A stretch of DNA of 64,000 nt from Heterohyrax brucei (GCA_028571685.1 CM053166.1:64628111-64692110); one strand, 5' to 3'; counted from the stretch's first letter, positions 1 through 13,168 are shown. Notes: a model not told the origin generated them from the letters alone. Made by a program: numbers and translations.

Positions 1-2233
1 CTACCCCACGGCAACCCCCAATACCACTCATGAACCTAGATGTAAAAATCTTTGACAGAATCCTTGCCAATAGAATTCAACAATGTATCAAAAAAAATAA
101 CTCATCATGACCAAGTTGGATTCCTACCTGGGATGCAAGAGTGGTTCAACATCATAAAAACAATTAATGTGTGATCAACCCCATAAATAACACAAAAGAT
201 AAGAATCACTTGATTTTGTCAATTGGTACAGAAAGGGCATTTGACAAAGCTCAACATCCATTCATGATAAAAACACTCAGCAAAATAGGAATAGAAGGCA
301 AATTCCTGAATGCAATAAGGGGCATCTATGCAAAGCCAACAGCCTACATCATCCTCAATGGAGAGAGACTACAAGAATTCCCCTTGAGAACAGGAACTAG
401 ACAAGGATGCCCACTCTCATCACTTCTATTCAACACTGTTCTAGAAGTTCAGGTCAGAGCAATTAGACAAGACAAAGAAATAAAGGGTATCCTTACTGGC
501 AAAGAAGAAGTAAAAATCTACCTATTTGCAGATGATATGATTCTTTACACAGAGTATGCTAAAAAATCCATAAGTAAACTACTCAGACTAATAAAAGACT
601 TCAGCAAAGTATCAGGATAGACAATAAGTGTAAGTAAATCAGTAGGATTCCTTTATACCAACAAAGAAATCTTTAAAGGAGAAATCACTGACTCCATACC
701 ATTTAATACTAACCCTAAGAAAAAATACCTATGAATAAATCTAACTAGAATAATAAGAGACCTATACAAAGGGAACTACAAGACCTTACTAGAAGAAACT
801 AAGAGAAGCTTGCATAAATGGAGAAACCTACCCTGTTCAAGGACAAGAAGACTTAACAGTGTGAAAATGTCTATTTTACCCAAAGTGATGTAACATATAC
901 AATGCAATCACAATATAAATTCCAGTGACATTTTTTAATGAGGTGGAGAAACAAATCACCAACTTTGTCTGAAAAGGGAAGAAACTCCAGATAAGCAAAA
1001 CACTACTGAAGAAGAACACAGTGGGAGGCCTCTCACCATCCAACTTAAGAAACTATTATACTGCCACAGTAGTCAAAACTACCTGGTACTGGTACAAAAA
1101 GAGACATATAGACCAATGGAACAGAGTTGGGACCCCAGAAATGACACCATCTTCCCATGAACAGTTGATATTTGACAAAGATTCTAAACTGGAGTAAAAA
1201 CAGCCTCTTTAGCAAATAGTGCTGGCAAAATTGGATATCTATCTGCAAAAAATTGAAACAAGACCCATATCTTATACCTTACACAAAAACTAACTCAAAT
1301 TGGATAAAAGACCAAAATATCAAACCTAAAACAATAAAGATCATGAAGGAAAAAATAGGGTCAACAATGGAAATTTTAATACATAATGTAGACAGACTTC
1401 AAAATTGGACAAAACATGATCAACAGAAGAGAAAATAGATTAATGGGAACTGCTAAGAATCAAACACTGCTGCTCATCCAAAGACTTTATCAAAAGAATT
1501 AAAAGACCAGCTAAAGAACAGTATAAAATATTTGGCAACTGTATGTCGGATTGACGTCTGATCTTCATAATCTAAAGGTATTGCAAAATATCAACAAGAA
1601 AAGGATAAATAACCCCATTAAGTGATAGGCAAAGCAGATGGACAGACACTTCTCTAAAGAGGACATCCAGGCAGCCAAAAGACACATGAGGAAATGCTCA
1701 CTAACATTATCTATTAAAGAAATCCAAATCAAAACTACCACAAGATACCATCTCACCTGAAAAAGGTTGGCCATAATACAAAAACACAAAATAACAAATG
1801 CTGGAGAGGCTGTGGAGAAATCGGAACTCTCCTGAACTGCTAGTAGAATTGAAAAATGGTACCACCTCTTTGGAAAGCATTTTGGCACTTCTTTAAAAAG
1901 CTGGAAGTAGATATGCCATTTGATCCAGTAATCTCACTGCTCAGAATATATCCTACAGAATCAAGGGCAATCACACAAACAGATACATGCACATGAATAC
2001 TTATTGCAGCACTGTCCACAATAGCAAAAAGATGGAATCAATTCAGATGCCCAACAACAGATGAATGGATAAATAAACTATGGTATATGCACTCAATAGA
2101 ACACTACGCAGTGATTAAGAACAATGATGATTTTAGGAAGCATCTCATAACCTGGTTTCAATTGGAAGACATTATGTTGAGTGAAATCTGTCAGCAGCAC
2201 AAGGACAAATGTTGTGCAAAACCTCTAGTATAA
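1..2233 (+). pseudogene. L1 ORF2 remnant (reverse transcriptase and C-terminal part)
   Basis: The longest open stretch, 171-620, carries the RT palm: a 'GTRQGCPLS' block near 390-415 and the catalytic FADD at 525-536. In a working element this enzyme nicks the target and reverse-transcribes L1 RNA. Here the frame is broken by many stops and shifts; one stop (618-620) falls just after the palm, where the copy at 8690 reads a tyrosine. The endonuclease domain lies outside the window. The last codons before the stop at 2231-2233 match the end of ORF2 in the later copy. Non-functional. Confidence 0.92.
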
Positions 2234-3232
2234 GGACTTAAAAACAGACTCATGCACAGAACAAAAGACTCTTTGACGCTGCAAGGGAGGGAAGGATGGG
2301 AGGGAGAGGGTTGGTTATAGATTAGATAGTTGGTTGAAATTTGGTTGGCTGAAATCAGTGACAGCACATATTAGAAAGAAGATCAACTTAACTGGACTTC
2401 AACATAAACTGAACTCTTCTAATCTTAACCCAATATGCAAGGATAGAGTAGCAGGGGCAGAAGTCCAGGGACCATGCTCTCAAGGGACACTGAGGCCAAC
2501 TGGCCTAACTAGCTTATTGCTAAGAGAGTCTTCTTCACCCCACATTGATGAGTGGTGTCTGGGGTCTTAAAAGCTAGAAAGCTGCAATCTGAGGTACACC
2601 AAACGGTCCCAACTCAGCTGGAACAGATGATCACCATGGACAACAAAGACATGAGAGGAAAAAGAGCCCAGATGACAGAAGGACCCATGTGAATGGATGA
2701 CTGTATTGACATGTGACCAGAAGAAACACAAGGAGCCCAGCCACCACCAAAGACAGCCGTGATGGGGCACACAATGTCGAGCTCCAGTGGCAACACAAGA
2801 AAAAGAGGGGTGCACCTCCAGAACTCCACTAAAAGACTGCAACTGATGGTCCAAAGGCCTGGGAGTTCACCTGGGAGCACGGCCCCTAGACCTGCTGCTG
2901 CCTGACCAGAAATCATTACTGAGGTCAACTCTTTGGATAGGAACATATTGGACTTGGCATACAATGTGACCATATGGTATATGTACTTTATGGTTCTATG
3001 CATTTGTAAGATACTGTCCTACTGACCTCTTACCAGAAGGGAGAGGAGAGAGCGGAGAGGAGGGGACAGGAGATTGTTAAGGGGATATGACACATATAGA
3101 ACAGAAAGGAGGAGTATGCAGTCACTGCGCAAGGAGAGCAGAAGGAGCTGCAGATAGGCAGGCATGCAAACTTAACTTAGATTATATACTTTCACTCAAT
3201 CACAATAAAAAATTACTTTTAAATATGCATAA
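1..3232 (+). mobile_element. L1 LINE, 3' half (ORF2 remnant and 3'UTR)
   Basis: Sense L1 copy cut by the window edge. It enters inside the ORF2 reverse transcriptase, runs through the C-terminal region and then a long 3'UTR that closes with a degenerate A-rich tail near 3205-3232. The same 3'UTR phrases (for example 'gcatctggggtcttaaaagct') recur at 6370 and 12510 and reverse-complemented near 63930, so one L1 lineage supplied several copies. A purine-rich, G-run tract at 2284-2309 marks the start of the 3'UTR. Divergence from the copy at 8690-13181 is visible throughout, so this insertion is older. Family assignment is confident; subfamily is not. Confidence 0.93.
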
Positions 3233-3235
3233 TGG

Positions 3236-3340
3236 AATTATTTGCTAGTGAAGTGATATAATGTCTGAGACTTGCTTCAACAAAACCCAGGAAAAAAGGG
3301 GAGGGATTACAGAATGAGGTGAGGAAGTGGTGGAGAAAAA
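3236..3340 (+). mobile_element. Old L1 3'UTR terminus, left part
   Basis: Sequence such as 'tagtgaagtgatataatgtctgagacttgcttcaa' (only partly quoted) is the 3' end of an older mammalian L1 type. It is interrupted at 3341 by the LTR that starts at 3346 and resumes at 7157, so it is the original host sequence of this nest. Confidence 0.65.
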
Positions 3341-3701
3341 CTTGGTGTCTTAGTCACCTGGTGCTGCTCCAACAGAAAATACCATGAGTGGAAGACTTCA
3401 TGAAGAGAAACTTTCATTGTTACAGTCCAGAAAGCCACAAACCCATTCATAAGTTTCAAATCCATTCAACAAGAGAAGTTATCACAGTCCGGTGGGCTGA
3501 GTCCAATCAAAAGAGAGCATCTTGGCACAGGAACCTCAGGTCCAAAGGACGTGTCTTCTCTTGGTCACGCTGCTCTCTTGGTGGTATGAGGTTCCCAACT
3601 TCCTCTGCTCCCTTCTTTCCCTTATATCCTACAAGCTTGTAGGTTGAATTCTGCCTCACTAATGCAACTGTAGCCCATTCTCCATCATCAGTATCACAGA
3701 G

Positions 3702-6046
3702 GCAGAGCATAACCCTGATATCACAACCAGGGAAAGTTCCAACGAAAAAGGAGAACTACAGACCAATATCATAAACCTAGCTGCAAAAATCTTGAACAAA
3801 ATACTTGCCAACAAAATTCAACAACATATCAGAAAAATAATTCATCACGACCAAGTTGGATTCATACCAGAGATGCAAGGCCGGTTCAACATTAGAAAAA
3901 CAAGTAACGTGATCAACCACATAAACAACACAAAAGACAAGAATCACCTGATTTTGTCAATTGATGCAGAAAAGACATTTTATAAAATCCCACACCCATT
4001 CCTGTAGGGTTGCTATGAATCGGACACGACTTGATGGCAGTGGGTTTAGTTTTTTTAACACCCATTCATGCTAAAAACTCTCAACAAAATAGAAATAGAA
4101 GGGCAATTCCTCAGTGCAATAAGGGGCATCTAAGCAAAGCCAACTGCCTACATTATCCCGAATGGAGAAAGACTGAAACAGTTCCCCTTGGGAACGGGAA
4201 CTAGACAAGGAAGCGCCCTCTCACCTCTCCTGCTAAACATTGTAGTACAAGTCCTGACCAGAGCAATTAGACAAGACAAAGAAATAAAGGGCATTTGCTT
4301 TGGCAAAGAAGAAGCAAAATCTCCCTATTTGCAGATGATATGATTGTATATGCAGAGAATCCTAAAGAATCCATAAGTAAACTACTCAAATTTATAGACG
4401 AGTTCAGCAGCATATCAGGATACAAGATAAACATAAATAAATCAGTAAGATTCCTTGATACCAACAAAGAGTTCATCAAAGAAGAAATCACCAAATCAAT
4501 ACCATTTACTATAGCTCCAAGAAGATAAAATACCTAGGAACAAATCTAACTAGAGTAATAAGAGACCTTTACAAAGAGAACTACAAGATGCTACTACAAG
4601 AAACAAAGAGAGACTTACATAAATGGAAAAACCTACCCTGCTCATAGATTGGAAGACTTAACATTGTGAAAATATATATTTTACACAAAGCAATCTACAT
4701 ATACAATGGAATCCCAATACAAATACCAGTGACATTTCTTAATGTGATGGAGAAACAAGTCACCAACTTTGGAAAGGGAGGAAACGCCAGATAAATAAAG
4801 TACTACTGAAGAAGAAGAACACATTGGGAAGCTTCTCATTACCGGGCTTCAGAACCTATTATACTGCCACAGCAGTCAAAATAGCCTGGTTTTGTTACAA
4901 AAAGAGACACACAGACCAATGGAACAGAGCTGAGACCCCAGAGATGTCACCATCCACCTGTGAACAGTTGATATTCAACAAATGCCACAAGATTTTAAAC
5001 TATGGTAAAAAAGAGTCTCTTTAATAAACGGAGCTGGCAAAATCGGATATCCATTTGCCAAAAATTGAAACAAGACCTATATCTCACACCATATACAAAA
5101 ACCAACTGAAACTGGATAAAAGGCCTAAATATCAAATCTAAAACAATAAAACTCATCCAAGAAAAAATAAGATCAACAATGGAAGTTTTAATACACAACG
5201 TAGACAGACTTCAAAAACTGACAAAGCACAATCAACAGAAGAGAAAATAGATAAATGGGAACTACTAAGACTCAAACACGTTTGTTCATCCAAAGATTTT
5301 ATCAAAAGAATTAAAAGATCACCTACAGAATGGGAAAAAAAAGTATTGGGCATCTGTATGTCAGACCAACATCTGATCTCCGTAATCTACAAGGTACTAC
5401 AAAATATCAACAAGAAAAGGATAATCTAATCAAGCAATGGGAGAAGGAGACAGACAGACACTTCTCTGAAGAGGATATCCAGGCAGCCAAAAGACACATG
5501 TAGAAATGCTCACAATCATTAGCTATTAAAGAAACTCAAATCAAAACTACAACATGATATCATTTCACCCCAAGAAGATTGGCCGTGATCCAAAAAACAC
5601 AAAACAATAAATGCTGGAGAGGCTGTGGAGAAATTGGCACTCTCCTACACTGCCGGTAGGATTGCAAAATGGTACAACCTCTTTGGAAAGCAATCTGGCA
5701 CTTCCTTAAAAAGCTGGAAATAGGTATACCATTTGACCCAGTAATCCCACTGCTTGAAATATATCCTACAGATGCAAGGGCAGTCACATGAACAGATACA
5801 TGCACACGAATGTTTATTGCAGCATAGTCCACAAAAGCAAAAAGATGGAATCAACCTAGATGTCCAACAACAGAAGAATGGATAAAAAATCTGTAGTACA
5901 TATACTCAATGGAGCAGTATGCAATGATAAAGAACAATGATGATTTTAGGAAGCATCTCATAATCTGGTTTCAAATGGAAGACATTATATTGAGTGAAAT
6001 TAGTCAGTGGCACAAGGACAAATATTGTGTGAGACCCCTAGTATAA
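3702..6046 (+). pseudogene. L1 ORF2 remnant
   Basis: RT fingers, palm and C-terminal region of an L1 ORF2. Readable blocks lie at 3792-4007 and 4295-4528 (palm, FADD 4328-4339), with frame changes between them and stops afterwards. The SINE insertion at 4002 separates the first two blocks. Without the endonuclease domain and with several lesions it cannot encode an active enzyme. Confidence 0.88.
4002..4057 (+). mobile_element. AfroSINE 3'-end micro-insertion
   Basis: Only the last 56 bp of an AfroSINE ('gttgctatgaatcggacac..gatggcagtgggttt'), flanked by a perfect 10-bp duplication ACACCCATTC at 3992-4001 and 4058-4067. The duplication shows a genuine, severely 5'-truncated retroposition event. 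The tail is T-rich rather than poly-A, consistent with RTE-type 3'-end recognition. Confidence 0.85.
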
Positions 6047-7156
6047 AGACTTAAAAACAGACTCATTTACAGAAGAAAAGACTCTCTGACAGCTGCAAGG
6101 GGAGAGAGGGAGGGAGAAAGAGGGCTGGTTATAGATTAGATAGTTGATAGAAATCTGGTTGAGTGAAATCACAGCACACATTAGAAAGAAGATCAATTTA
6201 ACTAGCTTTCAACATAAACTGAAAACTGTTCCTATCTTAACCCAATATTGCAAGAACAGAGTAGCGGGGATGGTTTTCCAGGGAGCAGGCTCTCAGGGGA
6301 CATCAAGGCCAACTGGCATAACCAGCTTATTGCTAAGAGAGTCATCTCTACCCCCATGTTGGTGAGTGACATCTAGGGTCTTAAAAGCTAGCAAACTGCC
6401 ATCTGAGGTACAACAAATGGTCCCAACTCAACAGGAACCAATAATCACCAAGGACAAAAACAACATGAGGGAAAGAGAACCTAGAAGACAGAAAGACCTA
6501 GTGAATGGGTGACTACATCAACATGTGACCAGAAGAACCAGATGGTGCTTTCCTACCACCAGTGACAGGTGATGGGACTCACAAAGTTGAGTCCCAGTGG
6601 CAACCCGAGATTAAAAAGGGGTACTCCCTGAGAACTCCACTAGAAGACCACAACTGAAGGTCTGAAGACCTGAGGGTTCCCCTGGGAGCACTGCCCCTAG
6701 ATCTGATGCTGCCCCTATTCATAAATCATTACTGAGGTCAACTCTTCGAACAGGAATGGATTGGACTCAGCGACAAAGAATGACCATATTGTGTGTGCAC
6801 TTTATGGTACTATGCATCTGTAAGATATCATCCTACTGGCCTCTTACTAGAGAGGAGTGGAGAGGATGGAAAAGAGGGGACTAGAGACTGTTAAGAGGAT
6901 ATGACATGTATAGGACAGGAAGGAGGAATGTGCTGTCATTAGGCAAGGAGAGCAGTAGGAGCTGCAGATAGGCAGACGTGCAAGTTTAAATTGGATTGTA
7001 CACTTTCATTCAATCACAATAAATTAAAAAATATTTGTGTATCACAGAGCCAGGATTCAAAAGACATGGGAGGAACAGCACCATAGTGGGACTCCCCGCT
7101 GAGTCAAATCAACACATACATTTTTGGGGGGATCCAATTCAATCCATGACACTTGG

Positions 7157-7312
7157 GTATAAATCAAACAAGATCAATCATAACTTAACAATTGTCAAAG
7201 CTAGGTGGTGGGCACATGGGTGTTTATTGCACTAATCTTTCTACTTTGGCATATATTCCAAATTCTCCACTTTAAAAAGTTCTGAAAAAAGAAAGAGGGA
7301 AAAAGAGATGAG
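7157..7312 (+). mobile_element. Old L1 3'UTR terminus, right part
   Basis: Continuation of the old L1 tail begun at 3236: 'taacaattgtcaaagctagg..tgggcacatgggtgttt' and a closing 'aaaagttctgaaaaaag' are typical of old mammalian L1 3' ends. It resumes directly after the CTTGG duplication of the inserted LTR. Confidence 0.65.
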
Positions 7313-7975
7313 GCTTAAAAACAAAATCAAGGTACAGACTGGAAGAATGTATTTGTGACATGTACAACAAAGGACTGCTATCTCAATATATAGCCAAGCC
7401 AAAAAAACACATATGTATCAGTAAGAAGATAATATACTATCCAACTAAAAAGTGACCAGAAGGTTTGAACAGGCAATTCTCAGAAATAGAGACCTTAATG
7501 GATAATAAATATATAAATATATTCAAAAATCAAATTCTCTTTTTACCAGGAAAATGTAAATTAAACATCATTTTACAATGAAATATCATTTAACAAACAG
7601 CAGAGTGGCAAGAATTTAAAAAATCTGGAAGTCTGTTAGTACTAAGTGATGGTAAGGATTTGAAGCTTACAGATGACTAATTTACAGAGCAGGTTGCACA
7701 TATATAGCACATTTGATTGTAGGCCTACCCAGTTACCCAAGCTTCCGTATGTAAACATCCACCCTGGAGAAATCTTCCCACATGTGCTCAGTAAACATGT
7801 GCATGTGTTTATAGCAAGATCATAAATGTGGAAAAAGTGAAGATCAATTTAATTTCCCTCAATTTAAGGGAGAGATGAATAAATATCCAACAACAGTAAT
7901 TTTTCCAGTGGAGTCATATCTGTATGAGATTGATACACCTTAAATTCAGGATGCTGGTTTTCTTTGAGAAAAGAA
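7313..7975 (+). mobile_element. Ancient L1 ORF2 3' end, highly decayed
   Basis: Patchy similarity to the 3' end of L1 ORF2 in sense orientation: 'aaaggactgctatctcaatata', 'gaacaggcaattctcagaaa', and 'ggagaaatcttcccacatgtgc' followed by an 'ataaatatccaacaacagtaa' block. No frame survives. Called from recalled L1 consensus patterns only. Confidence 0.5.
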
Positions 7976-8083
7976 AGAGAGTCATTTTATACTGTTTTAT
8001 ATAATTTTATTTTACATGAATATTGCTACTGAGGCCAATGTTAGTGTCTGCTGTTTCCTCATAGAGACTATGTGACGTTGTTA

Positions 8084-8462
8084 GTTGCCATTGAGACACC
8101 TTTGACTCATGGCAGCCCCATGAACAACAGAATGAAACACCATCTTCATAACTGTTGGTCTCTCAAGTCCATTGCTGTAGCCACCATGTATTGTGAGTGT
8201 GGCTTCCAACCCAGATGACTATCTTCCAGCATTCTGTATCAGACAATACTTAGCTGTGATCCATAGGATTTTCACTGACTGAGTTTTGGAAGTCTATCAT
8301 CAGGCCTTTCTTCCCAGTCTGTCTTAGTCTGGAAGTGCCGCTGAAATCTGTCCCCCATAGATAACACTGTTGGTATTTGAACTACTGTGTGTGGTATGGT
8401 CTCCAGCATCATAGCAACGTGGAAATCACACTGTAGGAGAAATTGACAGGCAGGTGGTGGAA
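8084..8462 (-). mobile_element. tRNA-Gly-type long SINE, antisense fragment
   Basis: Shares its body with 22541-22830 and, reverse-complemented, with 34655-34800: 'cttcccagtctgtcttagtctggaa' and the 'cagcatcatagcaacgtgg' block. It begins with the 'gttgttagttgccattgag' motif seen at other SINE/RTE 3' ends. The tRNA-like head is missing here. Confidence 0.65.
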
Positions 8463-8704
8463 AGTATATGTTAAGTGCTGCTCATTCTCTGACGTTTTGT
8501 ATGTTCTGAATCTTCAGTAATAAAATATTTTAAAACCAACAAATCTTTATTACTTTAGATTTAAATCATGACAAATGATAAGTGGGAACTTTGGGTCTTG
8601 TTTCCACTAAAATAAATATTTTGGCCCAGCATAGATAAAGCCCAAAGCACATATCAGCTAGAACATTTTCACTTGTCACATGTTCCTTTAAAATGATTCA
8701 TTTA

Positions 8705-11700
8705 GACACCTAATGTCAGCACACCTAAATATGTCGAAGAAACACTGACTATGCTCAAAAGAGAGTTAGATGACCCCACAATAATAGTGGGAGACTTTAA
8801 CACTCCACTCTCATTACTAGACAGATCATCTAGAAAAAAGCTCAGTAAAGATACAGAAGACCTCACTGACACAATTAACCAACTAAACCTCATTGATATG
8901 TACAGAACTTTCCACCCATCAACAGACAACTACACCTTCTTCTCCAGTGCACATGGAACATTCTCCAGAATTGACCACGTGATAGGCCATAATGCAATGC
9001 TCAACAAAATCCATACCATTGAATTACTGCAAAGCATCTTCTCAGAACATAAAGCCATCAAAGTTGAAATCAATAGCAGAAAACATAGATAGAAAGTGGA
9101 ACTCTTGGAAACTGAACAACATCTTGCTCAAAAAAACATGGGTTATAGAGGAAATCAAGGATGAATTAAAGAAATTCATGGATTCCAATGAGAACGAAAA
9201 CACTTCCTATTAGAACCTATGGGACACAGCCAAAGCAGTGCTCAGAGGTCTGTTTATCTCCATAAATGCACACATCTGGAAGGAAGAAAGAAACCAGATC
9301 AAGGAACTAACTCTACAGCGTGAACAAGTAGAAAGAGAACAACAGAGGAACCCCTCAGGCACCAGAAGAAATGAGATCATAAAGATTAGAGCAGAGCTAA
9401 ATGATTTAGAGAATAGAAAAACAATTGAAAACATTGAAAAGACCAAAAGCTGGTTTTTTGAAAAGATCAACAAAATTGATAAACCACTGGCTAAACTTAC
9501 TAAAGAAAAGCAGGAAAGGAAACAAATAACCCAAATTAGAAATGAGAGGGGAGTTGTCCCCACAGATGCAACAGGAATCAAAAATGTCACAACAGAATAC
9601 TATGAAAGACCGTACTCTAACAAATTGGAAAACCTAGGGGAAATGGACCAATTCCTTGACACATACCACCTACCCAAATTATCACAACGTGAAGCAGAAC
9701 AACTTAATAAACCCATCACAAAGGAAGAGATTGAAAAGGTCATCAAAACACTGCCAACCAAAAAAATCCCGGGCCCAAATGGCTTCACTGCAGAATTCTA
9801 CCAAGCATTTAGAGAAGAGTTATCCCCAATACTACTGAGAGTATTTTACAGTACAGAAAGGGATGGAGTACTCCTAAACTCATTCTTTGAAGCCAGCATA
9901 ACCCTGATACCTAAGCCAGGGAAAGATCCAACAAAGACAGAGAACTACAGACCGATATCACTCATGAACCTAGATGCAAAAATCTTCAACAAAATTGTTG
10001 CCAACAGAATACAACAACATATCAAGAAAATAATCCATCATGACCAGGTGGGATTCATACCAGGGATGCAAGGCTGGTTCAACATCAGGAAAACAATTAA
10101 TGTGATTAACCACATAAATAACACAAAAGACAAGGATCACCTAATTTTGTCCATTGATGCATAAAAGGCATTTGATAAAGTCTAACACCCATTCATGCTA
10201 AAAACTCTTAGCAAAATGGGCATAGATGGCAAATTCCTCAACACAATAAAAGCCATTTATACAAAGCCAATTGCCCACATCATCCTGAATGGAGAGAGAC
10301 TGAAAGACTTTCCCTTGAGATCAGGAACTAGACAAGGATGCCCACTCTCACCTCTCCTATTCAACATTGTGCTAGAAGTTCTAGCCAGAGCAATTAGACA
10401 AGATGAAGAAATAAAGGGCATCTGCATTGGCAAAGAAGAAGTTAAAATCTCCCTGTTTGCAGATGATATGATTGTATATGCAGAGAACCCCAAGGAATCT
10501 ATAAGTAAGCTACTTAAACTGACAGAAGAATTCAGCAAAGTCTCAGGATACAAGATAAACATAAGTAAATCAGTAGGATTCCTTTACACCAACAATGAGA
10601 CTGTTAAGGGGGAAATTATCAAATCAATATCATTTATGATAGCCCCTAAGAAGATAAAGTACCTAGGAATTAATCTAACCAGAGAAACAACAGACCTTTA
10701 CAAAGAGAACTACAAGCCCTTACTACAAGAAACTAAGAGAGACTTAGATAAATGGAAAAACCTACTGTGCTCATGGATAGGAAGACTTAACATCGTGAAA
10801 ATGTCTATTTTACCCAAAGCAATTTATTTATATAATGCAATCCCAATACAAGTTCCAGCATCATTTTTTAATGAGATGGAGAAACAAATCACCAATTTTG
10901 TTTGGAAAGGGAAGAAGCCCCAGATAAGTAAGGTACTACTAAAGAAGAAGAACACACTGGAAGGCCTCTCATTACCCAACCTTAGAAAATACTACACTGC
11001 CACAGTGGTCAAAACAGCCTGGTACTAGTACAAGAACAGAGAGATGGATCAATGGAACAGAATTGAGACCCCAGAGATGACAGCATCTGCCTATGAACAG
11101 TTGATATTCGACAAGGGCCCTAAGACATTAAACCAGGGTAAAAACAGTATCTTCAACAAATGGTGCTGGCAAAATTGGTTATCCATCTGCAATTAACTGA
11201 ATCAAGATCCATATCTTATACCTTATACAAAAACCAACTCCAACTGGATAAAAGACCTAAATATTAAACCTAAAACGATAAAGCTCATCCAAGAAAAGGT
11301 AGGAACAACAATGGAAGTTTTAATACACAGTGAGGACAGACTCCAAAATCTGTCAAAGAAACCTAGATCAACAGAAGAGAAAATGGATAAATGGGAACTA
11401 TTAAGAATCAAACACTTTTGCTCATCCAAAGACTCTATTAATGGAATTAAAAGAACACCCATAGAATGGGAAAAAATATTTGGCAACTCTGTGTCAGACC
11501 GATGCCTGATCTCCATAATCTATAAGATACTACAAAATATCAATAAGAAGAAGATAAACCACCCAATTAAGCGATGGGCAAAGGAGATGGACAGACGCTT
11601 CACTAAAGAGGAGATCCAGGCAGCCAAAAAACATGCAGACATGTTCACGATCTTTAGTTATTAAAGAAATTCAAATCAAGACAACAATGAAATATCATCT

Positions 11701-12181
11701 CACCCCAACCAGTTTAGCCATGATCCAGAAAACACAAAACAACAAATGCTGGAGAGGCTGTGGAGAAAGTGGAACCCTCCTACACTGTTGGTGAGGTTGC
11801 AAAATGGTCCAACCTCTTTGGAAGGCAGTCTGGTGCTTCCTTAAAAAAATGGATATAGATATACCATTTGACCCAGTAATTCCACTGCTTGGAATATATC
11901 CTACAGAATCAAGGCCTTTCACACCATTGGACACATGCACCAAAATGTTTACCACAGCACAGTCCACGATAGCAAAAAGATGGAATCGACCCAGATGCCC
12001 AACAATAGAAGAATGGATAGGTAAACAATGGTACATATACTCAATGGAGCACTACGCAATGATAAAGAATAACGATGATTCCAGGAAACATCTCCTAACC
12101 TGGTTTCAACTGGAAGACATTATGTTGAGTGAAAGTAGTCAGCGACAAAGGGACAAATACTGCATGAGACCTCTACGATAA
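8705..12181 (+). pseudogene. L1 ORF2 (endonuclease C-terminal part, reverse transcriptase, C-terminal domain)
   Basis: 8751-9092 encodes the end of the APE-type endonuclease, with GDFN at about 8790 and 'FSRIDHVIGH' near 8960-8990. A frameshift near 9060 moves to the frame holding 9238-10164 (RT fingers; '[14 protein letters not shown]' near 9765) and 10195-11028 (RT palm, FADD at 10456-10467). Stops at 9211-9213, 10162-10164, just before 10195 and at 11026-11028 interrupt it. 11311-11664 continues the same frame and 11804-12181 gives the C terminus in another frame. Fewer lesions than the other copies; non-functional as it stands. Confidence 0.93.
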
Positions 12182-13168
12182 GATCTCAAAAACAGACTTG
12201 TGTATAGAAGAAAAGACTCTTCGGCAGCTGCAAGGGAGGGGAGAGAGGGAGGGAGGGCGAGGGGGGGAGGGTTTAGTTTAGATAGTTACTAGAATTATAG
12301 TTGGGAGAAAGCGGTGATAGCACACATTAGAAACGAACAACATTAAGTGGACTTCAGCATAACTTGATTACTCCTTCCATCTTAACTCAATACTGTAAGG
12401 ATAGAGTAGATGGGGCGGGGGGCGGGGACCATGCTCTTAGGCGAATTCCAGGCCAATTGGCACAACTAGCGTTTTGCTAAGAGAGCTCTCTGCACCCCAT
12501 ATTGGTGCGTGGCATCTGGGGTCTTAAAAGCTGCCAAGCTGCCATCCGAGGACACAGCAAATGGTCCCAACTCAGCAGGAATGGATGCTCACCGAGGACC
12601 AAAATGACATGCAGTAAAGACAACCGAGAAGACAGAGAGACCCACAAGAGTGGGTGCCTATATCGACTTGGGACCGGAAGAACCGGATGGTGCCCGGCCA
12701 CCACCAGTGATAGCCACGATGGAGCTCAGAGAGAGGAGTCTCACTGGCAACACAAGAATAAAAAGGGGTGCATCCTGAGATCTCCACTAAAAGACCTCAA
12801 TTGATGGTCCAGCGGTTTTGGGGTTCCTCTGAGAGCATGGCCCCCGGCCCTGATGCTGCCCTTTCCCATAAATTATAACAAAGGTCCACTCTTTGGACAG
12901 GAATGGACTGGAATTGGCAATGCAGAGTGACCATATATTGGAAGCACTTTGTGTTTCTATACATCTACAGGGTATCATCTTGCTGACCTCTGGCTGGAGG
13001 AAGAGGAGTGGATGGAGAGGAGGGGAAGGAGGTTGTTGGGAGGATGAGACATGTATGCAGCAGAGAGGAATAGTGTGCAGTCACCGGACAGGGAGAGCAG
13101 TGGAAGCTGCATATAGGTGGGCATGTAAATTTATATGTGAATGTACATTTTCACTCAGTTATGTTAAC
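12182..13168 (+). other. L1 3'UTR
   Basis: Nearly 1 kb without a frame, matching 2234-3205 and 6050-7020 in sense and about 63279-64000 in antisense. It holds the phrase 'gcatctggggtcttaaaagct' near 12509 and ends in 'tcagttatgttaac' before the poly-A. Length and position identify it as the L1 3'UTR. Confidence 0.88.
12231..12272 (+). repeat. G-rich polypurine tract of the L1 3'UTR
   Basis: A run of at least four G-triplets separated by short A/G spacers just after ORF2. Equivalent tracts sit at 2284-2309 and 6098-6122 in the older copies. Such tracts are a recurrent property of L1 3'UTRs and could form G-quadruplex structure. Confidence 0.8.

Larger units (their letters stand above)
3702..7038 (+). 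mobile_element. L1 LINE, 5'-truncated, inserted in an LTR
   Basis: Sense L1 starting inside ORF2 just before the RT domain and ending in an A-rich tail at 7021-7033. The target duplication GTATCACAGAG is perfect at 3691-3701 and 7039-7049. RT palm FADD is at 4328-4339 but the frame is broken repeatedly. The 3'UTR (about 6050-7020) matches those of the copies at 1 and 8690. A 56-bp SINE piece is inserted at 4002-4057. Ordinary 5'-truncated L1 insertion, older than the copy at 8690 judging by its stops. Confidence 0.93.
3346..7151 (-). mobile_element. MaLR-type solo LTR, antisense, split by an L1
   Basis: Read on the minus strand it begins TGTCATGGATTGAATTGG.. at 7151 and ends ..CTAAGACA at 3346, as in the other MaLR-type LTRs of the window (16855, 27768, 38117). 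The flanks carry a 5-bp target duplication CTTGG at 3341-3345 and 7152-7156, the length expected for ERVL-MaLR integration. An L1 copy with its own 11-bp duplication occupies 3702-7038, so the LTR proper is only about 470 bp. Solo, no internal region. Confidence 0.82.

Noticed and set aside
12502..12804. Frames on both strands in the L1 3'UTR
   Set aside because: Not conserved among the four copies of this UTR; indels shift them.
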